DNA from: a candidate division GN15 bacterium
Lineage (GTDB): Bacteria > Zixibacteria > MSB-5A5 > GN15 > FEB-12
Assembly: GCA_014729205.1 (NCBI GenBank)
Contig: WJKG01000383.1
Location: 1-6,764 of the forward strand
Length of the DNA: 6,764 bases
Direction: 5' to 3'
Below the pieces are notes generated by a model. It had not been told where the DNA came from. It worked only from the letters and a program-made list of their open reading frames with translations, and made no database searches. Shown one piece after another: positions 1 through 5,699 of the stretch. Each line of letters begins with the position of its first letter. The stretch's first letter is position 1. Made by a program: the position numbers and the translations under genes.

Positions 1-190
1 GCTTGTCATCGTCCGGCGGTCCCTCCGGAGGCGGGTTGGGTGGCTCCCGCTTCGGATTCGGAGGCCGGTCCGGTGGCTCTTTCGGCGGTGGCTCAGGCGG
101 CGGCCGACGCACCGGCGGTTTGTCCGGATCGCGCGGGTCACGGTCCTTCAGACCGTAACCCGGCATCCGGTCACTGCTAACACGTCTCAT
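1..190 (-). CDS. Proline-rich hypothetical protein, 3' end cut by left window edge
   Basis: I read an open frame from an ATG at 190-188 to the window edge, 63 complete codons with no stop. The protein begins MRRVSSDRMPGYGLKD and then becomes very rich in proline, with charged residues between PP and PPP runs (for example RRPPPEPPPKEPPDRPP). It has no hydrophobic segment and no recognisable domain, so it is probably disordered. The codons for Glu-Pro-Pro recur as an 8-base word at 39-46, 72-79 and 87-94. It starts 4 bases after the stop of the upstream coiled-coil gene, which suggests translational re-initiation, because no good Shine-Dalgarno site precedes it. A second ATG at 166 is an alternative start. 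Function is unknown. Its placement in the same run of genes is the main reason to believe it, together with the intact frame. The C-terminus is not visible. Confidence 0.6.
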   Translation of the reverse strand, partial: MRRVSSDRMPGYGLKDRDPRDPDKPPVRRPPPEPPPKEPPDRPPNPKREPPNPPPEGPPDDDK

Positions 191-194
191 AATG

Positions 195-491
195 TTAACT
201 GGAAGTCATCTTGTTGCGCGCGTCACTGAACGCCGACTTCAAGTCATCGACCGCCTGCTCCATACCGTCTTTCAATGACTGCCAGGCATCGGATTGCGCC
301 TCGCGCATGTTGTTATACTTTGCTTCAGCCTCAGCGACCTTGCCGCTCAACTCACGAACCCGCTGCTGGTACTCCAGCTTCGCATCCGCCTGAGCCTTGT
401 TCGCCTCTGCTTCCAGCCGTTCCAGCTCAGCTCGCCATTGCTGTATCTGGGCATCCAGCTTGTCCATATATGCTTTTCTCTGATCATCCAT
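195..491 (-). CDS. Small coiled-coil protein, sll1863-type stress response family
   Basis: This 98-residue protein starts at ATG 491-489, where an AAGGAGGT ribosome binding site sits at normal spacing. An in-frame ATG at 530 would add 13 residues, but those codons overlap the ribosome binding site, so I reject it. The sequence is almost entirely helical and charged, with Ala, Glu, Lys and Gln dominating, and lacks Pro, Gly turns or membrane segments over residues 1-60; it looks like a long antiparallel coiled coil. The ending, with DAWQSLKDGMEQAVDDLKSA, resembles the amphipathic C-terminal helix of small proteins annotated as sll1863 family stress response proteins. The molecular function of that family is not established. 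It is 42 bases downstream of the PRC-barrel gene and probably in the same transcript. Family assignment rests on recalled sequence similarity. Confidence 0.85.
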   Translation of the reverse strand: MDDQRKAYMDKLDAQIQQWRAELERLEAEANKAQADAKLEYQQRVRELSGKVAEAEAKYNNMREAQSDAWQSLKDGMEQAVDDLKSAFSDARNKMTSS

Positions 492-533
492 CTCGGTAAC
501 CTCCTTATGGTTGACCGTCCGCCAGGCCATCGA

Positions 534-1286
534 CTATGAGGCCCAATATCGCGGTCGGCCATAATATGTATGCAGCGCCTCTTCATACGGTCGCTCAATC
601 GGCGACTCCCCATCCCATTGAGGGCTCTGCTTGATCTGCTCAATAGAAAACTCCGTCTTGACCAGCGCTCGGTCCCAGTCAAGTTCACTTACCCACGGCA
701 CCGCCAGCAGGATCGTCCGTCCGTCCAGCTTGTCTTCCGTGTCAACCACCAGGTAGCGAATCTTGAATTGACTGTCATCAATCATCGCATCCTGCACGTA
801 GCCAATGTCACCATCAACCGTCTCCAACCGGTAGCCGATAACCTCCTCCAGGGACCGAAGATGAGCATCTCCCTGCTGTCCCTGGTCCTGTATCGTCTCT
901 TCGTCATTGATACCCGATGGAACCGTCATCTCAGGCATACCGAAACCCGAAATCGGGCCGCGAATCCAACCCGGCTGAAGATTGTAATACGCCAGCAGGT
1001 CTTGCTCCTGCTGGATCGATACCGGGCGATCCGCCTCTACCGACGGGCTGTCCTCGACCTCCTGTCGCGGCAGCTTCACCGGAAAACGGCGTCCCTGGAA
1101 ATCTGGTTCGCCCACCAGTCGACGAGGGACCAGCACGCGGCGCGTGCTTATCCAGCCCTCGCTGGAAACAACCAGGTAAACAACATACCAGTCGTGATCT
1201 TCAAAGAAGATGTCAGCAGCGCTGCCCGCGTCCCCATCAGTAGCAGTCACCTTGTATCCCAGAAGCTCCTTGGCGCTTCGCAACAT
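534..1286 (-). CDS. Double PRC-barrel domain protein
   Basis: This 250-residue protein carries two PRC-barrel units. The first covers about residues 3-75 (RSAKELLGYKV, ATDGDAGSAADIFFED, WYVVYLVV) and is followed by a conserved tail (SPSVEADRPVS, then YY at 100-101). The second covers about 143-215 (RSLEEVIGYRLETVDGDIGY, IRYLVVDT) with its matching tail ending HTYYGRPRYW. Residues 110-140 are a polar linker. There is no signal peptide or membrane segment, so it is likely cytoplasmic. PRC-barrels are beta-barrel adaptor folds known from RimM and the photosynthetic reaction centre H subunit; for stand-alone bacterial tandem forms the partner is generally unknown. Start ATG 1286 is preceded by GGAAGGAG at good spacing, directly after a hairpin at 1305-1335. 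The 131-base gap upstream suggests it may have its own promoter or RNA control. Confidence 0.93.
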   Translation of the reverse strand: MLRSAKELLGYKVTATDGDAGSAADIFFEDHDWYVVYLVVSSEGWISTRRVLVPRRLVGEPDFQGRRFPVKLPRQEVEDSPSVEADRPVSIQQEQDLLAYYNLQPGWIRGPISGFGMPEMTVPSGINDEETIQDQGQQGDAHLRSLEEVIGYRLETVDGDIGYVQDAMIDDSQFKIRYLVVDTEDKLDGRTILLAVPWVSELDWDRALVKTEFSIEQIKQSPQWDGESPIERPYEEALHTYYGRPRYWAS

Positions 1287-1304
1287 TGCTTGTATCTCCT
1301 TCCC

Positions 1305-1335
1305 GCGATAGCTCCGTCACACCGAGTGCTATCGC
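1305..1335 (-). promoter_or_regulatory. Hairpin abutting the ribosome binding site of the PRC-barrel gene
   Basis: A perfect 8-base inverted repeat (GCGATAGC at 1305-1312 and GCTATCGC at 1328-1335) encloses a 15-base loop. In the minus-strand transcript the hairpin ends one base before the purine-rich GGGAAGGAG that serves as ribosome binding site for the gene starting at 1286. No U-tract follows, so it is not a standard terminator. It could be a 5'-UTR element affecting translation or mRNA stability, or a DNA operator dyad. The structure is directly visible; the role is inferred. Confidence 0.5.
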
Positions 1336-1385
1336 TTCATTCGTTATCCTATCCTAAAATACCTACCACATCGTCACACACAAGA

Positions 1386-1401
1386 CGGTATGATCACACC
1401 G
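1386..1401. promoter_or_regulatory. 16-base near-palindrome upstream of the PRC-barrel gene
   Basis: The 16-base stretch CGGTATGATCACACCG reads as its own reverse complement at 14 of 16 positions and is centred on TGATCA. It lies about 100 bases upstream of the PRC-barrel start, in the gap after the methyltransferase gene. Its right half overlaps TCACACCGAG (1394-1403), which is repeated exactly at 1317-1326 inside the loop of the hairpin next to the ribosome binding site. Size and position suit a dimeric repressor or activator site. No matching regulator is identifiable here. Confidence 0.3.
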
Positions 1402-1405
1402 AGAT

Positions 1406-1424
1406 CACGTAGATATATTACGTG
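1406..1424 (-). repeat. Small hairpin over the methyltransferase stop codon
   Basis: CACGTA at 1406-1411 and TACGTG at 1419-1424 form a perfect 6-base inverted repeat with a 7-base AT-rich loop. The TAA stop at 1418-1420 of the methyltransferase gene lies within the structure. No U-tract follows on the minus strand, so termination activity is doubtful. Confidence 0.3.
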
Positions 1425-2098
1425 GTTTTACCAGCTCCAGAACCACTTTCCTCATTCAACAGGGGCTCATCCTGTGCCCAGATTTTCGCAAAGACGTGTT
1501 GGTGTGTCTCGCCGTGGGTCGTGTCGGTCTCTCCCTGTTCGCTGTACCACGTAATGTGCAACCGGTCGAGTACCATCGAAAGTAGCTCATTCCGCTTGAA
1601 ATAGTATTTCACCATCGGGGCCAGTTCACTGGCAACGCGTTTGTCATCGTTATTCCCCGGATCGTCCACTGTATGCACCTTGATGTAAACGCTACCCGAA
1701 CGCCGGAGCCACCCCGCCGTGCGCTGAAACAACGACTCGATTTCCTCAGCCGGAATGTGATCAAACACGGTCTCGGCAACAATCAGATCGAATTCCTTGC
1801 GCGGCAGCGACAGCTTGCGCACATCTGCCTCGAGTGTCTCAATCCTATCCTCCACTTTCCGTTTTCGGGCCGCCCTCTTGAGCTTGTCCAGCCCAACCTC
1901 CGATACATCCACTGCCGTCACCAGAAACCCCAGTTGTGCCAGATAAAGACTGTTGCGACCGTCGCCGGCGCCCAGATCCAGCGCCTTGCCTCGATGCGGC
2001 TTGCGTTTGAGCAGCAGTGAAAGCTCCGGCGAAGGTGCCTCGCCAAAGGCCAGCCCTTCTCCCTCGTAGTACTCGTTGTATTTGCGTTCGGTGTTCAC
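1418..2098 (-). CDS. Class I SAM-dependent methyltransferase, TehB-like
   Basis: This 226-residue protein has a Rossmann-fold methyltransferase core. Motif I is ALDLGAGDGRNS (residues 39-50); the acidic residue expected to bind the ribose of S-adenosylmethionine is D64 in VTAVDVSE; D92 in LEADV and the FDLIVAETVFDHIP strand (103-116) complete the cofactor pocket. Near the C-terminus DTTHGETHQH (192-201) followed by VFAKI resembles the conserved DTSHG-x-H-x-H ending of TehB-like enzymes. TehB proteins methylate toxic oxyanions such as tellurite in known cases, but many relatives have unknown substrates, so I do not assign one. The start is GTG at 2098, with GAGG upstream and the expected N-terminal YNEYYEGEG-x-AFGEAPSPEL motif intact. 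It begins 17 bases after the trehalose synthase stop, so the two are likely co-transcribed. The last 20 or so residues form a low-complexity Gly/Ser tail. Confidence 0.9.
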   Translation of the reverse strand: MNTERKYNEYYEGEGLAFGEAPSPELSLLLKRKPHRGKALDLGAGDGRNSLYLAQLGFLVTAVDVSEVGLDKLKRAARKRKVEDRIETLEADVRKLSLPRKEFDLIVAETVFDHIPAEEIESLFQRTAGWLRRSGSVYIKVHTVDDPGNNDDKRVASELAPMVKYYFKRNELLSMVLDRLHITWYSEQGETDTTHGETHQHVFAKIWAQDEPLLNEESGSGAGKTT

Positions 2099-2115
2099 GT
2101 CACATCCTCATCGTC

Positions 2116-3399
2116 TTACGAAAACGAACAGCCCGGCGTCGCCTTCAACACATAACGGGTCTCAAAGCTGTTCAACATGTCCAGATGCTGCTCGATATAC
2201 CGTGTCAGAAGGTACTTATGCCGCGCGCTGCTGCTCGCCTTCTGGCCCATGGTCTTGCGCAGGCCTTCGTTCTTTACCAGTTCCACGATTCTATCTGCAG
2301 CTTCATCTATCGAGGATACCAGATAGCCGTTTTCGCCATCGTCAATCTGGTAGCGGATACCACCCACATCACCGCCGATCACCGGCGTCCCCTTGAACAT
2401 CGCCTCCGCCACAGTCAGGCCGAAACCCTCGCGCTTTGACTTCTGCAGCACCACTGCTGCCTTGCGCTGAAGGGTATTCACCAACGCCGTGTCCTGGTGA
2501 CTCAGTACCAGGATGCGTTCGTCGCGATGGCCCAGGAGGGATTTGTACACGTCCTCACCTTCAGGGTCGTCGGTAGCAATGTTACCCAGCAATACCAGCG
2601 TGGCATCCACCTCCTTGCGCGCCTTGCGAAAGGCGGCTATCACGCCCTCGGGGTCCTTCCATTTGTCGAAACGCGAAATCTGTACTACCAGCGGCAGGTC
2701 CGTAGGAATATTGTAATGATCCAGTCGATCCGCCATCTCCTCCTCGGTTAAATCCCGGTTAGTAATGCAAAACGGATCTATTGCCGGCGGAATACACACC
2801 TGCGGCGTGTTCAACCCCTTCTGCTTGTAATCCTCCAGCGACACCACCATGGCGTCATATCTCTCTACCAGCGGCATCAGGTAATTCCAGAGTTCTGGAT
2901 TGGGGTTGGTCATATCCACATGGCACCGCCATATCCACGGACCGCGCTTCCGGTAGTGCTTGATCATCGGCAGCGGTTGCGGGTCATGAATGACGACCAG
3001 GTCATGATCCAGGTGATTGCGTACCGCGTTCTCATGAACCACGCTCTGGTACACCTGCTTCTTCGTCTCCGACAGGTTGATGTCAGCCCCGTGCAGGGCA
3101 TTGTGCATCTTCTTGGTGACACTGAAGAAGTCCGGCGATCCCTGCAGCACTCGCCAGCCGGTCTTAATGCCGATACTGTTGAGCAGAAGCACGAACGATG
3201 ACAACAACTCCGCCACGCCACCACCGTAGTAAGTAGCATTCACATGAGCCACATGTCGCCCTCGCAGCGGCTTCGCTTTCTCGAGTATCCGCTCGCATGT
3301 CTCCTCGCCGACCAGATCCTCATAGTCTTCCAGCGTTGCAATTCGCTGGTTGTCTTGTTCTGAGAAATCCTCTGACTTTCGCGCTATATTCTCGCTCAT
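2116..3399 (-). CDS. treT: Trehalose glycosyltransferring synthase (TreT type, GT4 family)
   Basis: This 427-residue protein is a two-domain GT-B glycosyltransferase. The N-terminal acceptor half carries HVNATYYGGGVAE (52-64), the signature glycine-rich loop of the TreT/retaining trehalose phosphorylase group, then KTGWRVLQGSPDFF (79-92), HDPQPLP (138-144) and WRCHVD (157-162). The C-terminal donor half has SRFDKWKDP (242-250), giving the nucleotide-binding Arg and Lys, and EGFGLTVAE (324-332), the E-x7-E motif of retaining GT4 enzymes. TreT reversibly converts NDP-glucose plus glucose to trehalose plus NDP. The length near 430 fits TreT better than the much longer fungal trehalose phosphorylases, though a phosphorylase activity cannot be excluded by reading alone. 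Its ATG overlaps the pfkB stop as ATGA, so translation of the two is coupled. Trehalose would serve as an osmolyte or stress protectant in the cytoplasm. Confidence 0.92.
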   Translation of the reverse strand: MSENIARKSEDFSEQDNQRIATLEDYEDLVGEETCERILEKAKPLRGRHVAHVNATYYGGGVAELLSSFVLLLNSIGIKTGWRVLQGSPDFFSVTKKMHNALHGADINLSETKKQVYQSVVHENAVRNHLDHDLVVIHDPQPLPMIKHYRKRGPWIWRCHVDMTNPNPELWNYLMPLVERYDAMVVSLEDYKQKGLNTPQVCIPPAIDPFCITNRDLTEEEMADRLDHYNIPTDLPLVVQISRFDKWKDPEGVIAAFRKARKEVDATLVLLGNIATDDPEGEDVYKSLLGHRDERILVLSHQDTALVNTLQRKAAVVLQKSKREGFGLTVAEAMFKGTPVIGGDVGGIRYQIDDGENGYLVSSIDEAADRIVELVKNEGLRKTMGQKASSSARHKYLLTRYIEQHLDMLNSFETRYVLKATPGCSFS

Positions 3400-4349
3400 C
3401 CTGTCTCAACCTGTTTGAGTAGCCTTAGTGTATCTTCGCGCCGGCAAAGTTCACTCCCCGGCGTCATCACTGCCGCAGCCCCGGCTGCAACGCCGTACCG
3501 GACGGCCTCTTCAATATCTTGTCCCTCTGTCAAGCCGTACACGATCCCTGCCATCATACTGTCTCCGGCGCCTACCTTGCTTCGAATTGGCACCGTCGGC
3601 GACTTGTAATGCCGTTGCGTGTCACCGGTAATCAAGAGCGCCCCGCCGGCACCCAGGGAAACCACGATAGCCTGGCACTTGCATCGTGCAATCAACTCGT
3701 CGCCCAGGCGACGAAGCTCGGTCTCATCCTCTATTCCCTTCTCACTCAGCGATTGCACCTCGCGCATGTTCGGCTTGATCAGGTACACACCCGACTCCAC
3801 CGCCTTCTTGAGCGGCTCGCCACTGGTATCCACAATCACCCGAGCACCCTCCTCCTGTGCTCGTTCGGTCAAGCGGCCCAGAAAATCATCCGGCACGCCC
3901 GGTGGTAGTGATCCCGAGGCAATGACATATTCCGGCTTGCGACCTTCTGCCCAGATACGGGCCACGCACTCACGTTGCTCGGACTCGCTCAATTCAGGGC
4001 CCGGCATCGTAAATCGATACTGCTGATCACCGGACGCTTCGCTTACCGTCAGGTTCTCGCGCGTCTCACCTTCAACTGCGATTCCCTCAGAAGCGACCTT
4101 CTCGTCCTCCAGGAGTCCCTGCAACCGAGTGCCGCCCGGCCCCCCGACCGGATAGCAGGCCAGCGACTCACGACCCAGCTTGCGAAGGGCGCGAGACACA
4201 TTGATTCCCCCACCGCCCGGCTCATACCGCGGCCGAGTGCACCGCAGCTTCACTTCCGGTTTAACGTGTTCGCAACCACTGCTCACATCCACACTGGGAT
4301 TCATGGTCAGGGTCACGATCCTTGCCTGGTTCTGATCTGTGTCATTCAT
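3396..4349 (-). CDS. pfkB: 6-phosphofructokinase II (PfkB family sugar kinase)
   Basis: With the start I prefer this is 317 residues, close to the 309 of E. coli Pfk-2, which it resembles along its whole length. Landmarks are RIVTLTMNPSVD at the N-terminus, VKLRCTRPRYEPGGGGINVSRA (sugar-binding region, about 33-54, with the GGGGIN loop), SGSLPPGVP, KPNMRE, VVSLGAGGALL and VGAGDSMMAG, in which D263 is the predicted catalytic base, then RYGVAAGAAAVMTPGSELC. It should phosphorylate fructose 6-phosphate with ATP in glycolysis; tagatose 6-phosphate or another hexose phosphate is a possible substrate. I chose ATG 4349 because it aligns with the family N-terminus. In-frame GTG 4409 and ATG 4364 would add 20 or 5 residues with no family support and no clear ribosome binding site, and the longer extension falls inside a strong stem-loop. 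The stop overlaps the treT start by 4 bases. Confidence 0.92.
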   Translation of the reverse strand: MNDTDQNQARIVTLTMNPSVDVSSGCEHVKPEVKLRCTRPRYEPGGGGINVSRALRKLGRESLACYPVGGPGGTRLQGLLEDEKVASEGIAVEGETRENLTVSEASGDQQYRFTMPGPELSESEQRECVARIWAEGRKPEYVIASGSLPPGVPDDFLGRLTERAQEEGARVIVDTSGEPLKKAVESGVYLIKPNMREVQSLSEKGIEDETELRRLGDELIARCKCQAIVVSLGAGGALLITGDTQRHYKSPTVPIRSKVGAGDSMMAGIVYGLTEGQDIEEAVRYGVAAGAAAVMTPGSELCRREDTLRLLKQVETG

Positions 4350-4370
4350 TGGCAGACCTGACATGCGAAT

Positions 4371-4449
4371 TGCAGCGACCTTTGGCGGGGTGCCGGCCGC
4401 ACCAGCCACAATGCTGATACAGCCGCACCCACCAAAGCTGGTCGCTACA
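4371..4449 (-). promoter_or_regulatory. Long imperfect stem-loop in the pfkB leader
   Basis: Arms at 4371-4393 and 4425-4449 pair over 22 positions: 10 pairs, a 3-base bulge (4437-4439), 9 pairs, a 1-base bulge (4390), then 3 pairs, closing a 31-base loop. Two positions (4373/4447 and 4386/4431) would be C-A mismatches on the plus strand but become G-U pairs in the minus-strand RNA, which is the transcribed direction. The structure ends about 20 bases before the chosen pfkB start. No U-tract follows, so this is not a simple terminator; an mRNA-stability or processing element, an attenuator or a protein-binding leader are the options. Pairing is visible; function is inferred. Confidence 0.55.
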
Positions 4450-4474
4450 TTGCACCCGTTAGAGATTGCAGAGA

Positions 4475-4894
4475 CTACTTCTCTGGCTTCGAGACTTCCT
4501 GGGTTACCTCGCCGGCCTTCTGGGTATCGGCCCGCGTAGCCACATCGCCCATAGACACCATGCCGACCAGGTTCTTGTCCCGATCGAGAATAGCCAGACG
4601 GCGAAGCTGGTGATCCTCCATCAGCTTGGCTGCCTCTTCCAGCGACTGATCGTCGTAAGCATACGTTAACCCGTCACTCAGCGCATCACGCACGGATACC
4701 TGCTTGGGATCCTTGCCCTCGGCAACAATCCGAATCGCAATATCGCGATCAGTCAGCATACCCATCGGTTCACCGCCGTCTACTACGGGCAGGGCCCCCA
4801 CATCAAAGTCCTTCATTACCGAGGCTGCCTCGGCAATATTGGTGTCTGGATGTACCAGCTTCACCTCTGTTGTCATAATGTCGCGAATAGTCAT
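4475..4894 (-). CDS. Tandem CBS-domain protein
   Basis: This 139-residue protein consists of two CBS domains, which together form one Bateman module. The first spans about residues 5-55 (MTTEVKLVHPDTNIAEAASVM, VGALPVVDGGEPMGMLTDRDI) and the second about 68-122 (VRDAL, SLEEAAKLMEDHQLRRLAILDRDKNLVGMVSMGDVA). The closing hydrophobic-strand plus T/S-x-x-D motifs (TDRDI, SMGDVA) are those that contact adenosine nucleotides in characterised Bateman modules. No catalytic or DNA-binding domain is attached; the tail after 122 is short and charged. Such stand-alone proteins are thought to sense AMP, ATP or SAM and act on a partner. ATG 4894 is preceded by GGAGGTGAG at good spacing. It lies between the sigma-like regulator and pfkB, with structured RNA or DNA elements on both sides. 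Confidence 0.93.
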   Translation of the reverse strand: MTIRDIMTTEVKLVHPDTNIAEAASVMKDFDVGALPVVDGGEPMGMLTDRDIAIRIVAEGKDPKQVSVRDALSDGLTYAYDDQSLEEAAKLMEDHQLRRLAILDRDKNLVGMVSMGDVATRADTQKAGEVTQEVSKPEK

Positions 4895-4925
4895 AATCTA
4901 CTCACCTCCGTGTCGTTTCATATTT

Positions 4926-4954
4926 ACATGCGCTCGATTATCGAGTTGACATGT
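4926..4954. promoter_or_regulatory. Nested dyad upstream of the CBS gene
   Basis: A perfect 13-base dyad CTCGAT-T-ATCGAG occupies 4933-4945 and is flanked by a second inverted pair, ACATG at 4926-4930 and CATGT at 4950-4954. It lies 32-60 bases upstream of the CBS start codon. On the minus strand the centre contains GATAAT, a possible -10 element, but I see no matching -35 at the expected distance. The arrangement suits an operator or a promoter read by an alternative sigma factor. The dyad is visible; regulatory use is inferred. Confidence 0.4.
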
Positions 4955-4955
4955 G

Positions 4956-4983
4956 CCGACCGGCCCCTCCCCGAGCCGGCCGG
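4956..4983 (-). terminator. GC-rich hairpin after the sigma-like gene
   Basis: Arms at 4956-4964 and 4975-4983 form a 9-pair stem around a 10-base loop, with one position (4959/4980) that is G-U only in the minus-strand RNA. It sits about 60 bases after the stop of the sigma-like gene. No U-tract follows, so intrinsic termination would be weak at best; it may instead protect a transcript 3' end or act within the CBS leader. Confidence 0.35.
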
Positions 4984-5043
4984 ACGAAGTACTTGTTTCT
5001 TCCGATCGCAGACAGGCTGCTCACATCACGAAATCGAGCGGTT

Positions 5044-5649
5044 TCAGTTGCCCGATGAAGTCAGACCTGCCAGCTCCTGATTCAATCGCTTCTGTGCCTG
5101 GATGCGCAAGCGACGAATCACTCTGCGCGTCGTTTCCATCATCCGGGATACCTCTGCCGTGGTGTGGTCGCCGACCGTGATCATCGCCAGCACCAGTCGC
5201 TCCAGTCGCGGCAGACGCTTGAAGGCACTGTCGACCGTCCGAGCATCGGCATCGCAAACAACCGCCTCGGCGTCCACTGCTGACATGCTGTTGGCTTCCG
5301 TGTGGTCCAGCCCGGCCTTCTCAGGGTCTACTGTCAAGGCCTGCGAACTGGCCTTCTCCAGCTCCTCCTGTGGCACCAGACGTCGCACCAGCGCACCACT
5401 CAATCGCATTGCACACTCATCGACAGTCTTCTCACCATTCAGGCGCGCATAGGCATCCATCGCGCTTTCCGTCACCACCTGCTCGGCAGTTCTGGTGTCG
5501 ATGTCATGGCTGTCGTCATGCATTAGTTGCGCTATAGAGAGCATTGGAGCCAGTCGGTTGTCCAGGCAATCACGGAACATCATATCCTGGCCTCTCGCAG
5601 ATAGCTCAACAGCGCTCGTCGTATCATCTTCATTGCTCTGCTGTCTCAT
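5044..5649 (-). CDS. Divergent sigma-70/ECF-like regulator
   Basis: This 201-residue protein ends in a helix-turn-helix that looks like sigma-70 region 4: LPRLERLVLAMITVGDHTTAEVSR followed by METTRRVIRRLRIQAQKRL (residues 146-189). The N-terminal part, about 25-72 (FRDCLDNRLAPMLSIAQLM, then TAEQVVTESAMDAYARL), is reminiscent of ECF region 2, where a short acidic DAED-type motif precedes VQETFLRAW, but it is degenerate. Between them lies an acidic, poorly conserved linker of about 70 residues. It may be a minor sigma factor or a DNA-binding regulator derived from one. I start at ATG 5649, downstream of GAGGAG with somewhat long spacing; ATG 5673 would add 8 residues and overlap that site. An 11-base dyad TTACC-C-GGTAA lies at 5675-5685. 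No recognisable anti-sigma gene is adjacent; the upstream neighbour is an unknown membrane protein. Confidence 0.75.
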   Translation of the reverse strand: MRQQSNEDDTTSAVELSARGQDMMFRDCLDNRLAPMLSIAQLMHDDSHDIDTRTAEQVVTESAMDAYARLNGEKTVDECAMRLSGALVRRLVPQEELEKASSQALTVDPEKAGLDHTEANSMSAVDAEAVVCDADARTVDSAFKRLPRLERLVLAMITVGDHTTAEVSRMMETTRRVIRRLRIQAQKRLNQELAGLTSSGN

Positions 5650-5699
5650 CGTTTTGGTTTCTCCTCGCAGCATATTACCCGGTAACCTTCGCTCATCCT

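Noticed and set aside
2..166. Glycine-rich open frame on the plus strand at the left edge
   Set aside because: It is the reverse complement of the proline codons of the minus-strand gene, ends at a stop near 166, and would be the only plus-strand gene in the window.
492..530. Longer start at 530 for the coiled-coil protein
   Set aside because: The added codons cover the AAGGAGGT ribosome binding site that serves ATG 491.
570..1412. A 280-codon open frame on the plus strand, longer than the PRC-barrel gene it overlaps
   Set aside because: It is rich in Arg, Leu, His and Gln as expected for an antisense shadow, has no ribosome binding site or recognisable domain, and opposes a gene with two clear PRC-barrel domains.
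1287..1417. A CRP-type site (TGTGA-N6-TCACA) suggested by the repeated TCACAC words
   Set aside because: No pair of half-sites has the required orientation and 6-base spacing.
4350..4409. Longer pfkB starting at GTG 4409 or ATG 4364
   Set aside because: The extra residues do not align with Pfk-2, neither start has a clear ribosome binding site, and the region of the longer extension forms a strong stem-loop.
4946..4951. TTGACA on the plus strand resembling a -35 box
   Set aside because: There is no -10 element about 17 bases downstream, and no plus-strand gene follows.
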